64,000 nt of DNA from Halomonas sp. 1513 (lineage in GTDB: Bacteria; Pseudomonadota; Gammaproteobacteria; Pseudomonadales; Halomonadaceae). The position numbers were made by a program, and so were the translations under genes. Below the pieces are notes generated by a model. It saw only the letters and a program-made list of their open reading frames with translations, did no database searches and was not told where the DNA came from. Location: assembly GCA_001971685.1 (NCBI GenBank), contig CP019326.1:186001-250000 (forward strand), given 5' to 3'. Below, piece by piece: positions 27,877 through 35,668 of this stretch (within the stretch, counting starts at the first letter, position 1; each line of letters opens with the position of its first letter).

Positions 27877-30240
27877 TCAGTCGTCGTCGAAGTCGCCCTT
27901 GAACTCGGGGTTGGGCTGCGAGCGCGGGTCGTCCTGCCCGCTGCGGCTCTGCTCCCCGGAGCGCGGTTGGCCACCCGGGCGGCCGTCGATATCGAACGGC
28001 TGCTGCATGAGGCGCAGGTTGGCCGGCGGCGCTTCGCCCTCCTTGCCGACACCGAAGTAGAGGGTGGTGTGGGGGAAGGGAATCTCGATGCCCTTGGCGT
28101 CGAAGTGCAGCTTGACCAGACGGTTGAAGGCGCGGCCGGTGGCCCACTGGGTGCCCGGCGTGGTCTTGATGCGCACGCGGATATTCACCGAGCTGTCGGC
28201 GAGGGCGACGACCCCTGCAACTTCCAGCGGGGCAAGGATATTCATCTTGCTATCCTCGCTGGCGGCCAGTTCATCGAAGGCCTCGCGCAGGGCAATAATG
28301 GCGTCATCGATACTCTCGCGGTAGGCGATGCCGTACTCGCCGACGTGGTAGCCGAACTCGCGCATGTAGTTGGAGACGGTGTCCACGCTGGAGAAGGGCA
28401 CGATATGGTAGGTGCCGTTGAGGTCACGGATGCCCACCGAGCGGATGCTGAGACGCTCGGCGGTGCCGGTGATACCGCCGACGGTGACCACGTCGCCGTT
28501 GTTCATGGCGTTCTCGATCTGGATGAACACCCCGGTGATGATGTCCTGCACGAGCTTCTGAGCACCGAAGCCGATGGCCAGGCCGAGCACACCGGCACCG
28601 GCGATCAGCGGGCCGATGTTGATGCCGATCTCGGCCAGCACGATCATCAGCGTGATGGTGACCAGGGCAATCGCCAGGGCGTTGCGGAACAGCGTCAGCA
28701 GCGTCTTGGCGCGGGCGTCGGGCTCGCCGGTGCCGGTCTCGGGGTTGAGCTTGTGCTCGATCAGGCTGGCGAGTGCCAGCCAGGCGCCGATGGACAGCAC
28801 CAGAATGATGGCCACGCTGACGGCCTTGCCGATCAGCCCGCGGCCGGCCTCGGAGGCGTACCAGGCAGCGGCGTCGAAGGCGCCCCAGGCGTTGAGCACC
28901 AGCATGATCACGGCGATCAGAATCAGCGCACGCACCACCCGCAGAGCGTTGGGGACGTAGCTGTTGAGGCGCGGCTCGAGCATCGGCAGCTTGCGGCGCA
29001 GGTCATCCGAGAGGCGGATATGGCGGCCGATGGTCTGGGTCAGCAGCGCCGACAACAGCGCGCCGGCACCGACTACCAGTAGTGTCTGCAGGGTGGCGAC
29101 CATCACGAACGGCAGTGCATCCTCGGGACGGATCAGCGTCACCACCAGCACCATCAGGAAGTACAGGATGGCCAGCCAGTGCCACAGTCGCGCGAACAGC
29201 TGCAGCGACATGCGGGTCGCACTCAGCGAGCTGCGTTCGGCGATGCCCTCGATGGCGAGGCGCAGCTTGAGGCGGTTCTTGAGTACCTTGCCGACGGCGT
29301 AGACAAAGGCGCCGAACATGATCAGGGTGCCGACGCTTTCGCCGAGGGCCGGCGAAACGTAGAAGTTGAGCAGCGGTACCACGGCCAGCAGGCCGTAGCC
29401 GACCAGGCCGATCAGTCGGGCGATCCAGGTGTTCCAGTAGGAGGCCTCTTCGGCGCTGATCGGCAGCAGGCGCAGTCCCTGATAGCGCGAGGCGAACAGC
29501 ATGCGCACCGCGGCCTTGAACAGCTCGATGACCAGGAAGGCGTTGAGGAACAGCGAGGCGCGGGTCGACAGCTCGCCGGTCTCGCCCACCGCAAAGGTGG
29601 CGATCAGGTTGCCGCCGACGTAGGCCAGTGCCACCACCAGCACGTCGATGACCGCGGCCACGGCGACCGCAATCACCAGGCGCAGGATCGGCGTCAGGCC
29701 GGCGCCCTCGCGGGACCACTGGCTGATGCGCGTGAAGGCCGGCTTGGCCAGGTAGCGGAAGCCGATGAACAGCGTGAAGGTGGCGATGATCACCAGGCCA
29801 AGGTTGATGGCGGCCTCCATGAAGGCGGCGCTGTCGAAGCCCGGCTCGCCGGTGGGCTGTCCGCTGAACAGGCCGCCGAGCACGTTGACCAGATTGTTGA
29901 ACTGGCTGCCGACGTCGCCGGCGATATTGCTGGTGGCTTCGGCCAGGCGGCGCGGCAGCGAGACCTGATCGGCGCTCTGGCCGCTGGGCGCGGTGGCGGC
30001 GATTGCCTCGGCGGAGACCTCGCCTTCCAGTCCCAGTGGCGCGACCGGGTCCTGCTGCGACAGGCCGCGCAGCTCTTCTATCAGGCGATTGCGTGACTGC
30101 TCGTCTTCCAGCAGGTCGGCCAGAGTGTCGTAAGCGGGTGGCGGTGCCGTGGGATCCGGCTGTTGGGCGTGTGCCGGTGACAGCACCAGCATGGCCAGCA
30201 GCAGGCCGAGAAGTATCGTTAGGAGACGTGGAGCAAGCAC
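27877..30240 (-). CDS. Large mechanosensitive channel, MscS family (YbiO-like)
   Basis: A 787-residue inner-membrane protein. GTG at 30240 follows GGAGGTAGAAGC and opens a signal peptide (VLAPRLLTILLGLLLAMLVLSPAHA). A periplasmic domain (to about residue 125) precedes around 10 helices and the conserved MscS core: pore helix LIAGAGVLGLAIGFGAQKLVQDI near residue 545-565, beta domain NNGDVVTVGGITGTAERLSIRSVGIRDLNGTYHIVPFSS and the C-terminal cytoplasmic vestibule. The final 40 residues are disordered (Gly, Pro, Gln, Arg, Asp). It releases solutes upon osmotic downshock, an obvious need for a halophile. Closest to E. coli YbiO by layout. Confidence 0.9.
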   Translation of the reverse strand: MLAPRLLTILLGLLLAMLVLSPAHAQQPDPTAPPPAYDTLADLLEDEQSRNRLIEELRGLSQQDPVAPLGLEGEVSAEAIAATAPSGQSADQVSLPRRLAEATSNIAGDVGSQFNNLVNVLGGLFSGQPTGEPGFDSAAFMEAAINLGLVIIATFTLFIGFRYLAKPAFTRISQWSREGAGLTPILRLVIAVAVAAVIDVLVVALAYVGGNLIATFAVGETGELSTRASLFLNAFLVIELFKAAVRMLFASRYQGLRLLPISAEEASYWNTWIARLIGLVGYGLLAVVPLLNFYVSPALGESVGTLIMFGAFVYAVGKVLKNRLKLRLAIEGIAERSSLSATRMSLQLFARLWHWLAILYFLMVLVVTLIRPEDALPFVMVATLQTLLVVGAGALLSALLTQTIGRHIRLSDDLRRKLPMLEPRLNSYVPNALRVVRALILIAVIMLVLNAWGAFDAAAWYASEAGRGLIGKAVSVAIILVLSIGAWLALASLIEHKLNPETGTGEPDARAKTLLTLFRNALAIALVTITLMIVLAEIGINIGPLIAGAGVLGLAIGFGAQKLVQDIITGVFIQIENAMNNGDVVTVGGITGTAERLSIRSVGIRDLNGTYHIVPFSSVDTVSNYMREFGYHVGEYGIAYRESIDDAIIALREAFDELAASEDSKMNILAPLEVAGVVALADSSVNIRVRIKTTPGTQWATGRAFNRLVKLHFDAKGIEIPFPHTTLYFGVGKEGEAPPANLRLMQQPFDIDGRPGGQPRSGEQSRSGQDDPRSQPNPEFKGDFDDD

Positions 30241-30409
30241 GCTTCTACCTCCATGAGTCAGCGTGAAAGGGCGATTGGCGACAGCGGGTACAGCGCGTCC
30301 ATCATGGCGCATCTCAACATGCCGGCGCCCGCGCAGACAAGTCGCGCGCTGTCACGCGTGCGTCATGCCAGGCGGCGAGACTGTCCAAGATGCCCCTGAT
30401 TCAGGGGCT

Positions 30410-30444
30410 ATTATACCCGGGATATTCTGTACAAACATTGTACA
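30410..30444. promoter_or_regulatory. Promoter and dyad between mscS-type gene and zinc-ribbon gene
   Basis: On the minus strand a perfect TATAAT (30410-30415) lies about 170 bases upstream of the channel gene. Just upstream of it is a perfect dyad, TGTACAA-ACA-TTGTACA (30428-30444), overlapping the expected -35 region and also the possible promoter of the divergent plus-strand gene. A regulator binding here could act on both. Confidence 0.5.
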
Positions 30445-30528
30445 TGGGTAGAAAATTGTGCCACTGTATATTCATCGCTATTGCCTAGGTGATCAGGGAA
30501 GAGCATCACGCATTAGGAGGAATCCCCG

Positions 30529-30741
30529 ATGTTGGTAGTCCCCTTGGAGCTGCGCTGCAATGTCTGCGGCCACGATCGTTTCACGTTGCCCGCCGCGGAC
30601 GCCATGGATCAGGACGTGCGCTGCGGCGAGTGCCTGGCCTTCAAGTGCCGTGCCGACGACCTCGAACAGCACATGCTGGCGGCCGCCTCGAGCCTGGTGC
30701 CACAGCCGGGCAAGAGCCCCCGCCGCCCCAGCGCCGGCTAA
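30529..30741 (+). CDS. Small zinc-ribbon-like protein of unknown function
   Basis: A 70-residue protein with two Cys pairs, CNVCG at residues 10-14 and CGEC near 32-35, followed by another Cys in FKCRADD; the pairs could form a rubredoxin-like zinc ribbon. The C-terminus is basic (KSPRRPSAG). TAGGAGGAA lies upstream of ATG and a strong UUCG terminator follows, so this is a real monocistronic gene. I do not recognise the family. It is divergent from the MscS-type channel and shares a dyad with it. Confidence 0.7.
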   Translation: MLVVPLELRCNVCGHDRFTLPAADAMDQDVRCGECLAFKCRADDLEQHMLAAASSLVPQPGKSPRRPSAG

Positions 30742-30772
30742 ACAGAATATTGGCAAGCATGCGGTAATTTTC

Positions 30773-30797
30773 ACCACCCGTTCGCGGGTGGTTTTTT
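30773..30797 (+). terminator. Terminator with UUCG loop after zinc-ribbon gene
   Basis: ACCACCCG-TTCG-CGGGTGGT followed by TTTTT: an 8-bp stem, an extra-stable UUCG tetraloop and a T tract. Confidence 0.95.
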
Positions 30798-30843
30798 GTG
30801 TCTGCTAGGATGGCATCTTTGCCGCACGGGAGGGGGGGAAGGC

Positions 30844-31251
30844 GTGGTCGATGGTCAGGCGCTGATGTTGGTGGGTGCCGGTGGCGCACTGGGCGGTGCA
30901 CTGCGGGTGGGACTGACGGCCGTAGTGACGGCGCGCTGGGGGGCGAGGTTTCCCTGGGGAACGCTGGTGGTCAATCTTAGTGGCGCGCTGCTGCTCGGGC
31001 TGCTGGCCGGTGCTTGGGGGCTCGACCTGCTACTGCTGCAGGGTCCGACCGCCAGCTGGTGGCTGCTCGCCGTCGGCGTGCTCGGCAGCTACACCACGGT
31101 GTCCTCGTTCAGCCTACAGAGCGTGACGCTGCTGCGCAGTGCCGAACCCTGGCGCGGCTACCTGAATATCGGCGCCTCGCTGTTTGGCTGCTTGCTGGCG
31201 GTATCGCTGGGCCTGATCGTCGGCCGGCTGGTGGCGGGAGGCTCGCTATGA
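30844..31251 (+). CDS. crcB: Fluoride channel subunit CrcB/FluC (first of pair)
   Basis: A 135-residue membrane protein with four helices. It has GGALGGALRVGLTAVV, WGTLVVNLSGALLLGLLAG and the selectivity/phenylalanine-box region VLGSYTTVSSFSLQSVTLLR. FluC channels export fluoride as dual-topology dimers. GTG at 30844 follows a purine-rich GGGAGGGGGG. The second copy overlaps its stop codon (ATGA), so the two proteins are made together and may form an asymmetric heterodimer. The FSLQ motif differs from FSLE in the partner. Confidence 0.88.
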   Translation: MVDGQALMLVGAGGALGGALRVGLTAVVTARWGARFPWGTLVVNLSGALLLGLLAGAWGLDLLLLQGPTASWWLLAVGVLGSYTTVSSFSLQSVTLLRSAEPWRGYLNIGASLFGCLLAVSLGLIVGRLVAGGSL

Positions 31252-31649
31252 AGGCGGCAATTGCCAACTATGCGGCGGTAGCGGCCGGCAGTGCGCTGGG
31301 CGCCATGGCACGCTACCTGTTCTCGGTGTGGCTGCTGGCAGCCCCCGGCGGGCTGCCGTGGGGCACCCTGAGCGTCAATCTGCTCGGCTCGATCGCCATT
31401 GGCCTGATCGCCTCGCTCAGCGCCGGGCGCTGGCCGCTCTCGACGCGCATGCAGCTATTCCTGATCGGCGGCGTGTGCGGTGGCTTTACCACCTTCTCGA
31501 TCTTTAGCCTCGAGGTGCTGACCCTGGCCGGCACCGGCGCGCTGGGCATGGCGCTGCTCTATATTGGCCTGTCGCTGGCGCTGTGGCTGGCCGGGGCTTG
31601 GTTCGGCACCGGCATGGGCGCCTGGCTCAATCGGCGTCCGGGTCGTTAG
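31248..31649 (+). CDS. crcB: Fluoride channel subunit CrcB/FluC (second of pair)
   Basis: A 133-residue four-helix protein: AAGSALGAMARYLFSVWL, WGTLSVNLLGSIAIGLIASL and GGVCGGFTTFSIFSLEVLTL. This copy keeps the consensus GFTTFSxFSLE and the central NLLGS asparagine that lines the pore. It overlaps the first copy by four bases and its 3' end overlaps the convergent retropepsin-like gene by 23 bases. No fluoride riboswitch motif was found upstream, though I could only check by eye. Confidence 0.9.
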   Translation: MKAAIANYAAVAAGSALGAMARYLFSVWLLAAPGGLPWGTLSVNLLGSIAIGLIASLSAGRWPLSTRMQLFLIGGVCGGFTTFSIFSLEVLTLAGTGALGMALLYIGLSLALWLAGAWFGTGMGAWLNRRPGR

Positions 31650-32184
31650 CCACGAACTCGGCGTCTTCACCGCAGTCGGCACCGTTGATGAAGGTCTCGC
31701 GCACGTCGAGCAGTCCCAGGTGTTCGATGGTGCGACGCCCCAGCAGCAGCGGGTAGAACATCTCGCTGCGGTCGCGCAGCCCGACCTGCTCCTCGTAGAC
31801 ACGCTCACCGATACAGAACTCCATCAGTACTACGGGGCGTTCGGCGCGGCCGCCGGCACCGCGCACGGTGATGTCGCGATAGATCGGCTTCTCTACCTCT
31901 TCGGCGAGCACCTCGTCGCTGCGCTCGTCCTCCAGCTCGAGGCGGAAGCGCACCCACTCTTCGCCGTCCTTTTCGAAGCGCTCGATATCGCGGGCGTCCA
32001 GCGATGAGGTCAGGGCGCCGCTGTCGAGCTTGGCTTTTATGGTGGTGCCCCAGGGCTCCACGGTGGCCATCTCGACCCAGCCGAAGACGGGGTCGTCGGC
32101 ACTGGCAGAGAGCGCGGTGGTGGCCATTAGCAGGGCGGCAGCAGCGCCGATCAGGCGCGAGTGCGGCAGTGGGCGGGTGGGCAT
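31627..32184 (-). CDS. Exported retropepsin-like protein (PF05618 family)
   Basis: A 185-residue protein with signal peptide MPTRPLPHSRLIGAAAALLMATTALSASA and the family pattern FGWVEMATVEPWGTTIKAKLDSGALTSSLDARDIERFEKDGEEWVRF. LDSGALTSS is the retropepsin-like aspartate motif; the family was long named ATP-dependent zinc protease, but the motif suggests an aspartyl protease. Later blocks, RPVVLMEFCIGERVYEEQVGLRDRSEMFYPLLLGRR, also fit. Start 32184 follows AGGAG. Relatives include periplasmic proteins tied to cell-envelope stress and to RimK/GSH-type loci; the substrate here is unknown. Confidence 0.8.
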   Translation of the reverse strand: MPTRPLPHSRLIGAAAALLMATTALSASADDPVFGWVEMATVEPWGTTIKAKLDSGALTSSLDARDIERFEKDGEEWVRFRLELEDERSDEVLAEEVEKPIYRDITVRGAGGRAERPVVLMEFCIGERVYEEQVGLRDRSEMFYPLLLGRRTIEHLGLLDVRETFINGADCGEDAEFVANDPDAD

Positions 32185-32275
32185 GGGATCTCCTTGTCTT
32201 ATGCAACGCGGAGATAGAGTACCATGGCGGCAAATAATTCCCCCGCGGCCCGGCGGGGGCGCCAAAGGACCAGAG

Positions 32276-33019
32276 ATGCTGCCCGACTACTCCTGGCTCG
32301 CCTGGAGCCTGATCATCTTTTCCACCTACCTTACCGGGGTCTCCAAGGGCGGCTTCGCCGGTGGCTTTGGCACCCTCTCGGTGCCGCTGATGGCGCTGGC
32401 CATCGGTCCCATCGAGGCGGCCGGCCTGCTGCTTCCGCTGCTGCTGGTGATGGATGCCTTTACCGTCAAGGCGTGGTGGGGGCATCACGACCGCGGCGAG
32501 GTGCGGCGCCTGCTTCCCGGGCTGGCACTGGGGGTGGTCATCGGCACGCTGCTGATCGGCAGCCTCGACGAGGACGGCGTGCGTCTGCTGCTGGGCGTGC
32601 TCTCGCTGCTGTTTGCCTTGTACATGCTGCTGCGCCCTGCGGCAGGGCGCCCGATCTCGCCGCGCTGGGCGCCGCTGGCCGGGACCGGCTGCGGCTTCAC
32701 CAGCTTTCTGGCCCACGCCGGCGCGCCGCCGATCAACCTCTACCTGATCCCCCGTCGCCTGGCCAAGCGTACCTTCATCGCCACCTGCGCCATGGTGTTC
32801 GCCGCGGTCAACCTGATGAAGCTCGGCCCCTACCTGTGGCTGGGCGAGATAAACCTGACCAGCGCCTGGGCCTCGCTGGTGCTTGTGCCGGTGGCCTGGG
32901 CCGGCGTGCGCAGCGGTCTATGGCTGCAGCACCGGGTCAACGAGACGCTGTTCTACCGCCTGATCATCATCGCCATGGCCGTCGTCGGCGTGCAGCTGGT
33001 GGTCAAGGCGCTGGGGTAA
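32276..33019 (+). CDS. TauE/SafE family sulfite/carboxylate-type exporter
   Basis: A 247-residue membrane protein with about eight helices. The N-terminal FSTYLTGVSKGGFAGGFGTLSVPLMALAI and the second half GFTSFLAHAGAPPINLYLIPRRLAKRTFIATCAMVF are the two pseudo-repeats of this family, which exports sulfoacetate, sulfite and related anions. The ATG at 32276 fixes the first helix at the usual place; upstream codons overlap the divergent retropepsin gene. It converges with aspartokinase. No neighbouring sulfur gene defines the substrate. Confidence 0.85.
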   Translation: MLPDYSWLAWSLIIFSTYLTGVSKGGFAGGFGTLSVPLMALAIGPIEAAGLLLPLLLVMDAFTVKAWWGHHDRGEVRRLLPGLALGVVIGTLLIGSLDEDGVRLLLGVLSLLFALYMLLRPAAGRPISPRWAPLAGTGCGFTSFLAHAGAPPINLYLIPRRLAKRTFIATCAMVFAAVNLMKLGPYLWLGEINLTSAWASLVLVPVAWAGVRSGLWLQHRVNETLFYRLIIIAMAVVGVQLVVKALG

Positions 33020-33037
33020 ATCGTCGAGCCGTTGCGG

Positions 33038-34324
33038 TCATTCGGGAATACGCCAGGTATCTGGGCACTCGTTGCTACGAAACAGCCGCTGGGCGGTATA
33101 GGCATTGGCGCGCTGGGCAACTACCTCGCGGCCTTCGCTTAGCGAGGCCAGCCGCGCCGGGGTGGGGTGGCGCACCGAGAGCAGCGTCAGGTCGTCGTGG
33201 CGGGTCAGCGCATAGTCGGCGGCCAGCGACTCGACCAGCGGGGCGAGGCGCGCGGGATGGGCGTCGAGGCATAGCGACAGGCGCATGGCGCCGCCGTCGA
33301 TCAGGTTGGCGTGCAGGCCGGCGTCGACCAGCCGGCCAAACACCTCGTGCTGGCGGACTTCGTCCATGAACGAGAAGTCGCGGGGCTGGATCTCCAGCAG
33401 CACCTGCTCCTCGGCCAGGATATAGGCCGGCACCAGGTCGTCGTCGCCGTGCTGCGAGATCACGCTGGGCGGAGCGTCCGGGGTCTCGAACGAGCGCACC
33501 TTGAGGGGTATGCGGCGCTCGCGCAGCGGCGCCAGGGTCTTGGGGTGGATCACCTTGGCACCCAGCCAGGCCAGCTCGATGGCCTCGTCGTAGCTGAGTT
33601 GCATCAGCTGTTGGGCGTTGTCGAAGCGCCGTGGGTCGGCGTTGAACAGCCCCGGCACGTCCTTCCAGATCACCACCTCCTCGGCGTCCAGGCAGTGGGC
33701 GATGATCGCGGCGCTGAAATCCGAGCCCTCGCGGCCCAGCGTTGTCGCGACGCCGCCGGCGCTGCCGCCGATAAAGCCCTGGGTGATGACCATTCGTCCG
33801 CCGGCGAGCGCCTGCAGCCGCTGCGAGGTCTCGGCCCAGTCGACGTTGGCGGCCTGGTGGTTGGCATCGGTGACGATCAGCCGGCGGGCGTCGTGCCAGT
33901 CGCAGGCCAGGCCGATCTGGTTGAACCAGGCGCTGACGATGGTGGTGGAGAGCAGTTCGCCATAGCCGATCGTCTGGTCGTAATGAAACGCCCGTTCCGC
34001 GTCGCGATGCTGGCGATGGCAGTCGTCCAGTTCGCTCAGCAGTTCCTCGACGCGCTCGCCAAGCTGGCCCTGCCGTGTTCCGAACAGGCTCTCGACGGCG
34101 GCCAGGTGGTCGCGGCGCAGCGCCTCGAGCTGTTGGCGGTAGTCGTCCTCGTCGCTGCCGCGGGCGGCGGCGAGCAGCGCCTCCAGGGCATTGGTGGTTT
34201 TGCCCATGGCGGAGACTACCACCACGTCGGGGCGCGCCTCGAGGTGCTGCAGCAGCTCACCCAGGTGGCGAATCGCATCGGCGTCCTTGATGGAGGCGCC
34301 GCCAAACTTGAATACCGTGGTCAT
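33038..34324 (-). CDS. Aspartate kinase
   Basis: A 428-residue aspartokinase. The N-terminus TVFKFGGASIKDADAIRHLGELL, phosphate loop VVVSAMGKTTNALEALLAAA, substrate segment GYGELLSTTIVSAWFNQIGL and TLGREGSDFSAAIIAHCLDAEEVVIWKDVPGLFNADPR are present; two C-terminal ACT-like repeats complete it. It makes aspartyl phosphate for the aspartate-semialdehyde pool. Start 34324 follows GGGAGAG. A terminator separates it from nspC upstream, so it has its own promoter. Its place beside two genes that use aspartate semialdehyde suggests it feeds polyamine synthesis rather than lysine or ectoine alone. Confidence 0.9.
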   Translation of the reverse strand: MTTVFKFGGASIKDADAIRHLGELLQHLEARPDVVVVSAMGKTTNALEALLAAARGSDEDDYRQQLEALRRDHLAAVESLFGTRQGQLGERVEELLSELDDCHRQHRDAERAFHYDQTIGYGELLSTTIVSAWFNQIGLACDWHDARRLIVTDANHQAANVDWAETSQRLQALAGGRMVITQGFIGGSAGGVATTLGREGSDFSAAIIAHCLDAEEVVIWKDVPGLFNADPRRFDNAQQLMQLSYDEAIELAWLGAKVIHPKTLAPLRERRIPLKVRSFETPDAPPSVISQHGDDDLVPAYILAEEQVLLEIQPRDFSFMDEVRQHEVFGRLVDAGLHANLIDGGAMRLSLCLDAHPARLAPLVESLAADYALTRHDDLTLLSVRHPTPARLASLSEGREVVAQRANAYTAQRLFRSNECPDTWRIPE

Positions 34325-34442
34325 TACCGTCTCTCCCTGGCGGTGGATGTGGCACTGATACCTTGCGGCAATCCCGGGCCGGACGAAAGAGGCGCGGCGC
34401 AGCGTGCAAGCGATTGGGTGCCATGGCGTAAATGCGCCCAGC

Positions 34443-34465
34443 AAAAAGGCACCCGAAGGTGCCTT
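34443..34465 (-). terminator. Terminator after carboxynorspermidine decarboxylase
   Basis: Read on the minus strand, AAGGCACC-TTCG-GGTGCCTT is followed by TTT (the plus strand shows five As). It lies between nspC and the aspartokinase start and ends the polyamine transcript. Confidence 0.92.
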
Positions 34466-34486
34466 GTCTAAGCCGATGAGACTCGC

Positions 34487-35665
34487 TCAGCTGAGCCGCT
34501 GCATATAGTCCACGTAGCCGAAGGTCCGCACCGTGCGCACCTTGCGGCTCGCCTCGTCGATGCGGCAGATCGACGGCAGGCGGATACCGTTGAAGGTGGT
34601 GGTCTTGACCATGGTGTAGTGGGCCATGTCGGTGAATACCAGGCGGTCGCCGATCTCGAGAGGCGCGTCGAAGCTGTAGTCGCCGATCACGTCGCCGGCC
34701 AGACACGTCATGCCGCCCAGGCGATAGGTGTGGGCCTTCTCTTGGGGCTCGCCGGCGCCGATGATCTCGGGCCGGTAGGGCATCTCCAGCACGTCGGGCA
34801 TATGCGCGGTGGCGGAGGTGTCGAGGATGGCGATGGGGCCGTCGTTGTCGACGATATCCAGCACCGAGCAGACCAAGTAGCCGGTGTTCAGCGCGATCGC
34901 CTCACCCGGTTCCAGGTAGACGGTAAGGTGCGGATGGCGCGCCTTGAAGTCGCGGACCACTCGCACCAGCCGCTCGACGTCGTAGTCGGCGCGGGTGATA
35001 TGGTGGCCGCCGCCCAGGTTCATCCACTTCATGCTGCCGAGGTAGTGGCCGAACTTTGCTTCGAAGGCCGCCAGGGTCGCTTCCAGGGCGTCGCTGTTCT
35101 GCTCGCACAGGGTGTGGAAGTGCAGCCCCTCGAGGCCTTCCAGGTCCGCAGGAGCCAGATCCGCGGCGCGGGTGCCGAGCCGCGAGCCCGGCGCACAGGG
35201 GTCGTAGAGCGGCACCGCGCCGGTAGAGTGCTCCGGGTTGACCCGCATGCCGCAGGAGACCCGGCGCGGCGCCGTCGCGATGGTCTCGCGGAAGCGCCGC
35301 CACTGGCCCGGCGAGTTGAAGCTGAGGTGGTCGGCGTAGCGCAGCACCACGGCCAGCTCCTCCTCGGTGAACGCCGGCGAGTAGCAGTGCACCTCGCCAC
35401 CGAAGGTCTTGGCGCCCAGACGCGCCTCGTCCTGGCCGCTGGACGTGGTGCCCACCAGGTACTCGCGGATCATCGGGAAGCAGTCCCACATGGCGAAACC
35501 CTTCAGCGCCAGCAGGATCCGCGCGCCGCTGGCTCCCTGGACCGCCGCGAGGCGCTCCAGGTTGCGGCGCAGCAGGGCATCGTCCACTACATAGGCCGGG
35601 GAGGGGCAGGCCATAATGTCAAAATTGAGCTTGAAGTCCAGGCCCTGCTCGCGTGCGTTGGCCAT
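34487..35665 (-). CDS. nspC: Carboxynorspermidine/carboxyspermidine decarboxylase
   Basis: A 392-residue PLP enzyme of the alanine-racemase-fold decarboxylase group. It has CPSPAYVVDDALLRRNLERL, the PLP lysine in ILLALKGFAMW near residue 55, MNLGGGHHITR and YLEPGEAIALNTGYLVCSVLDIV. It decarboxylates carboxynorspermidine or carboxyspermidine to the free triamine in the cytoplasm. The reductive condensation gene lies three bases upstream on the same strand. This route replaces the S-adenosylmethionine route for spermidine in many bacteria. Confidence 0.9.
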   Translation of the reverse strand: MANAREQGLDFKLNFDIMACPSPAYVVDDALLRRNLERLAAVQGASGARILLALKGFAMWDCFPMIREYLVGTTSSGQDEARLGAKTFGGEVHCYSPAFTEEELAVVLRYADHLSFNSPGQWRRFRETIATAPRRVSCGMRVNPEHSTGAVPLYDPCAPGSRLGTRAADLAPADLEGLEGLHFHTLCEQNSDALEATLAAFEAKFGHYLGSMKWMNLGGGHHITRADYDVERLVRVVRDFKARHPHLTVYLEPGEAIALNTGYLVCSVLDIVDNDGPIAILDTSATAHMPDVLEMPYRPEIIGAGEPQEKAHTYRLGGMTCLAGDVIGDYSFDAPLEIGDRLVFTDMAHYTMVKTTTFNGIRLPSICRIDEASRKVRTVRTFGYVDYMQRLS

Positions 35666-35668
35666 GGC

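Noticed and set aside
30428..30444. LexA box at the TGTACAA dyad
   Set aside because: It begins CTGT but lacks ACAG after eight bases, so the SOS consensus is not met.
33038..34324. Ectoine-specific aspartokinase (Ask_Ect)
   Set aside because: No ectABC genes lie nearby; the neighbours are polyamine genes.
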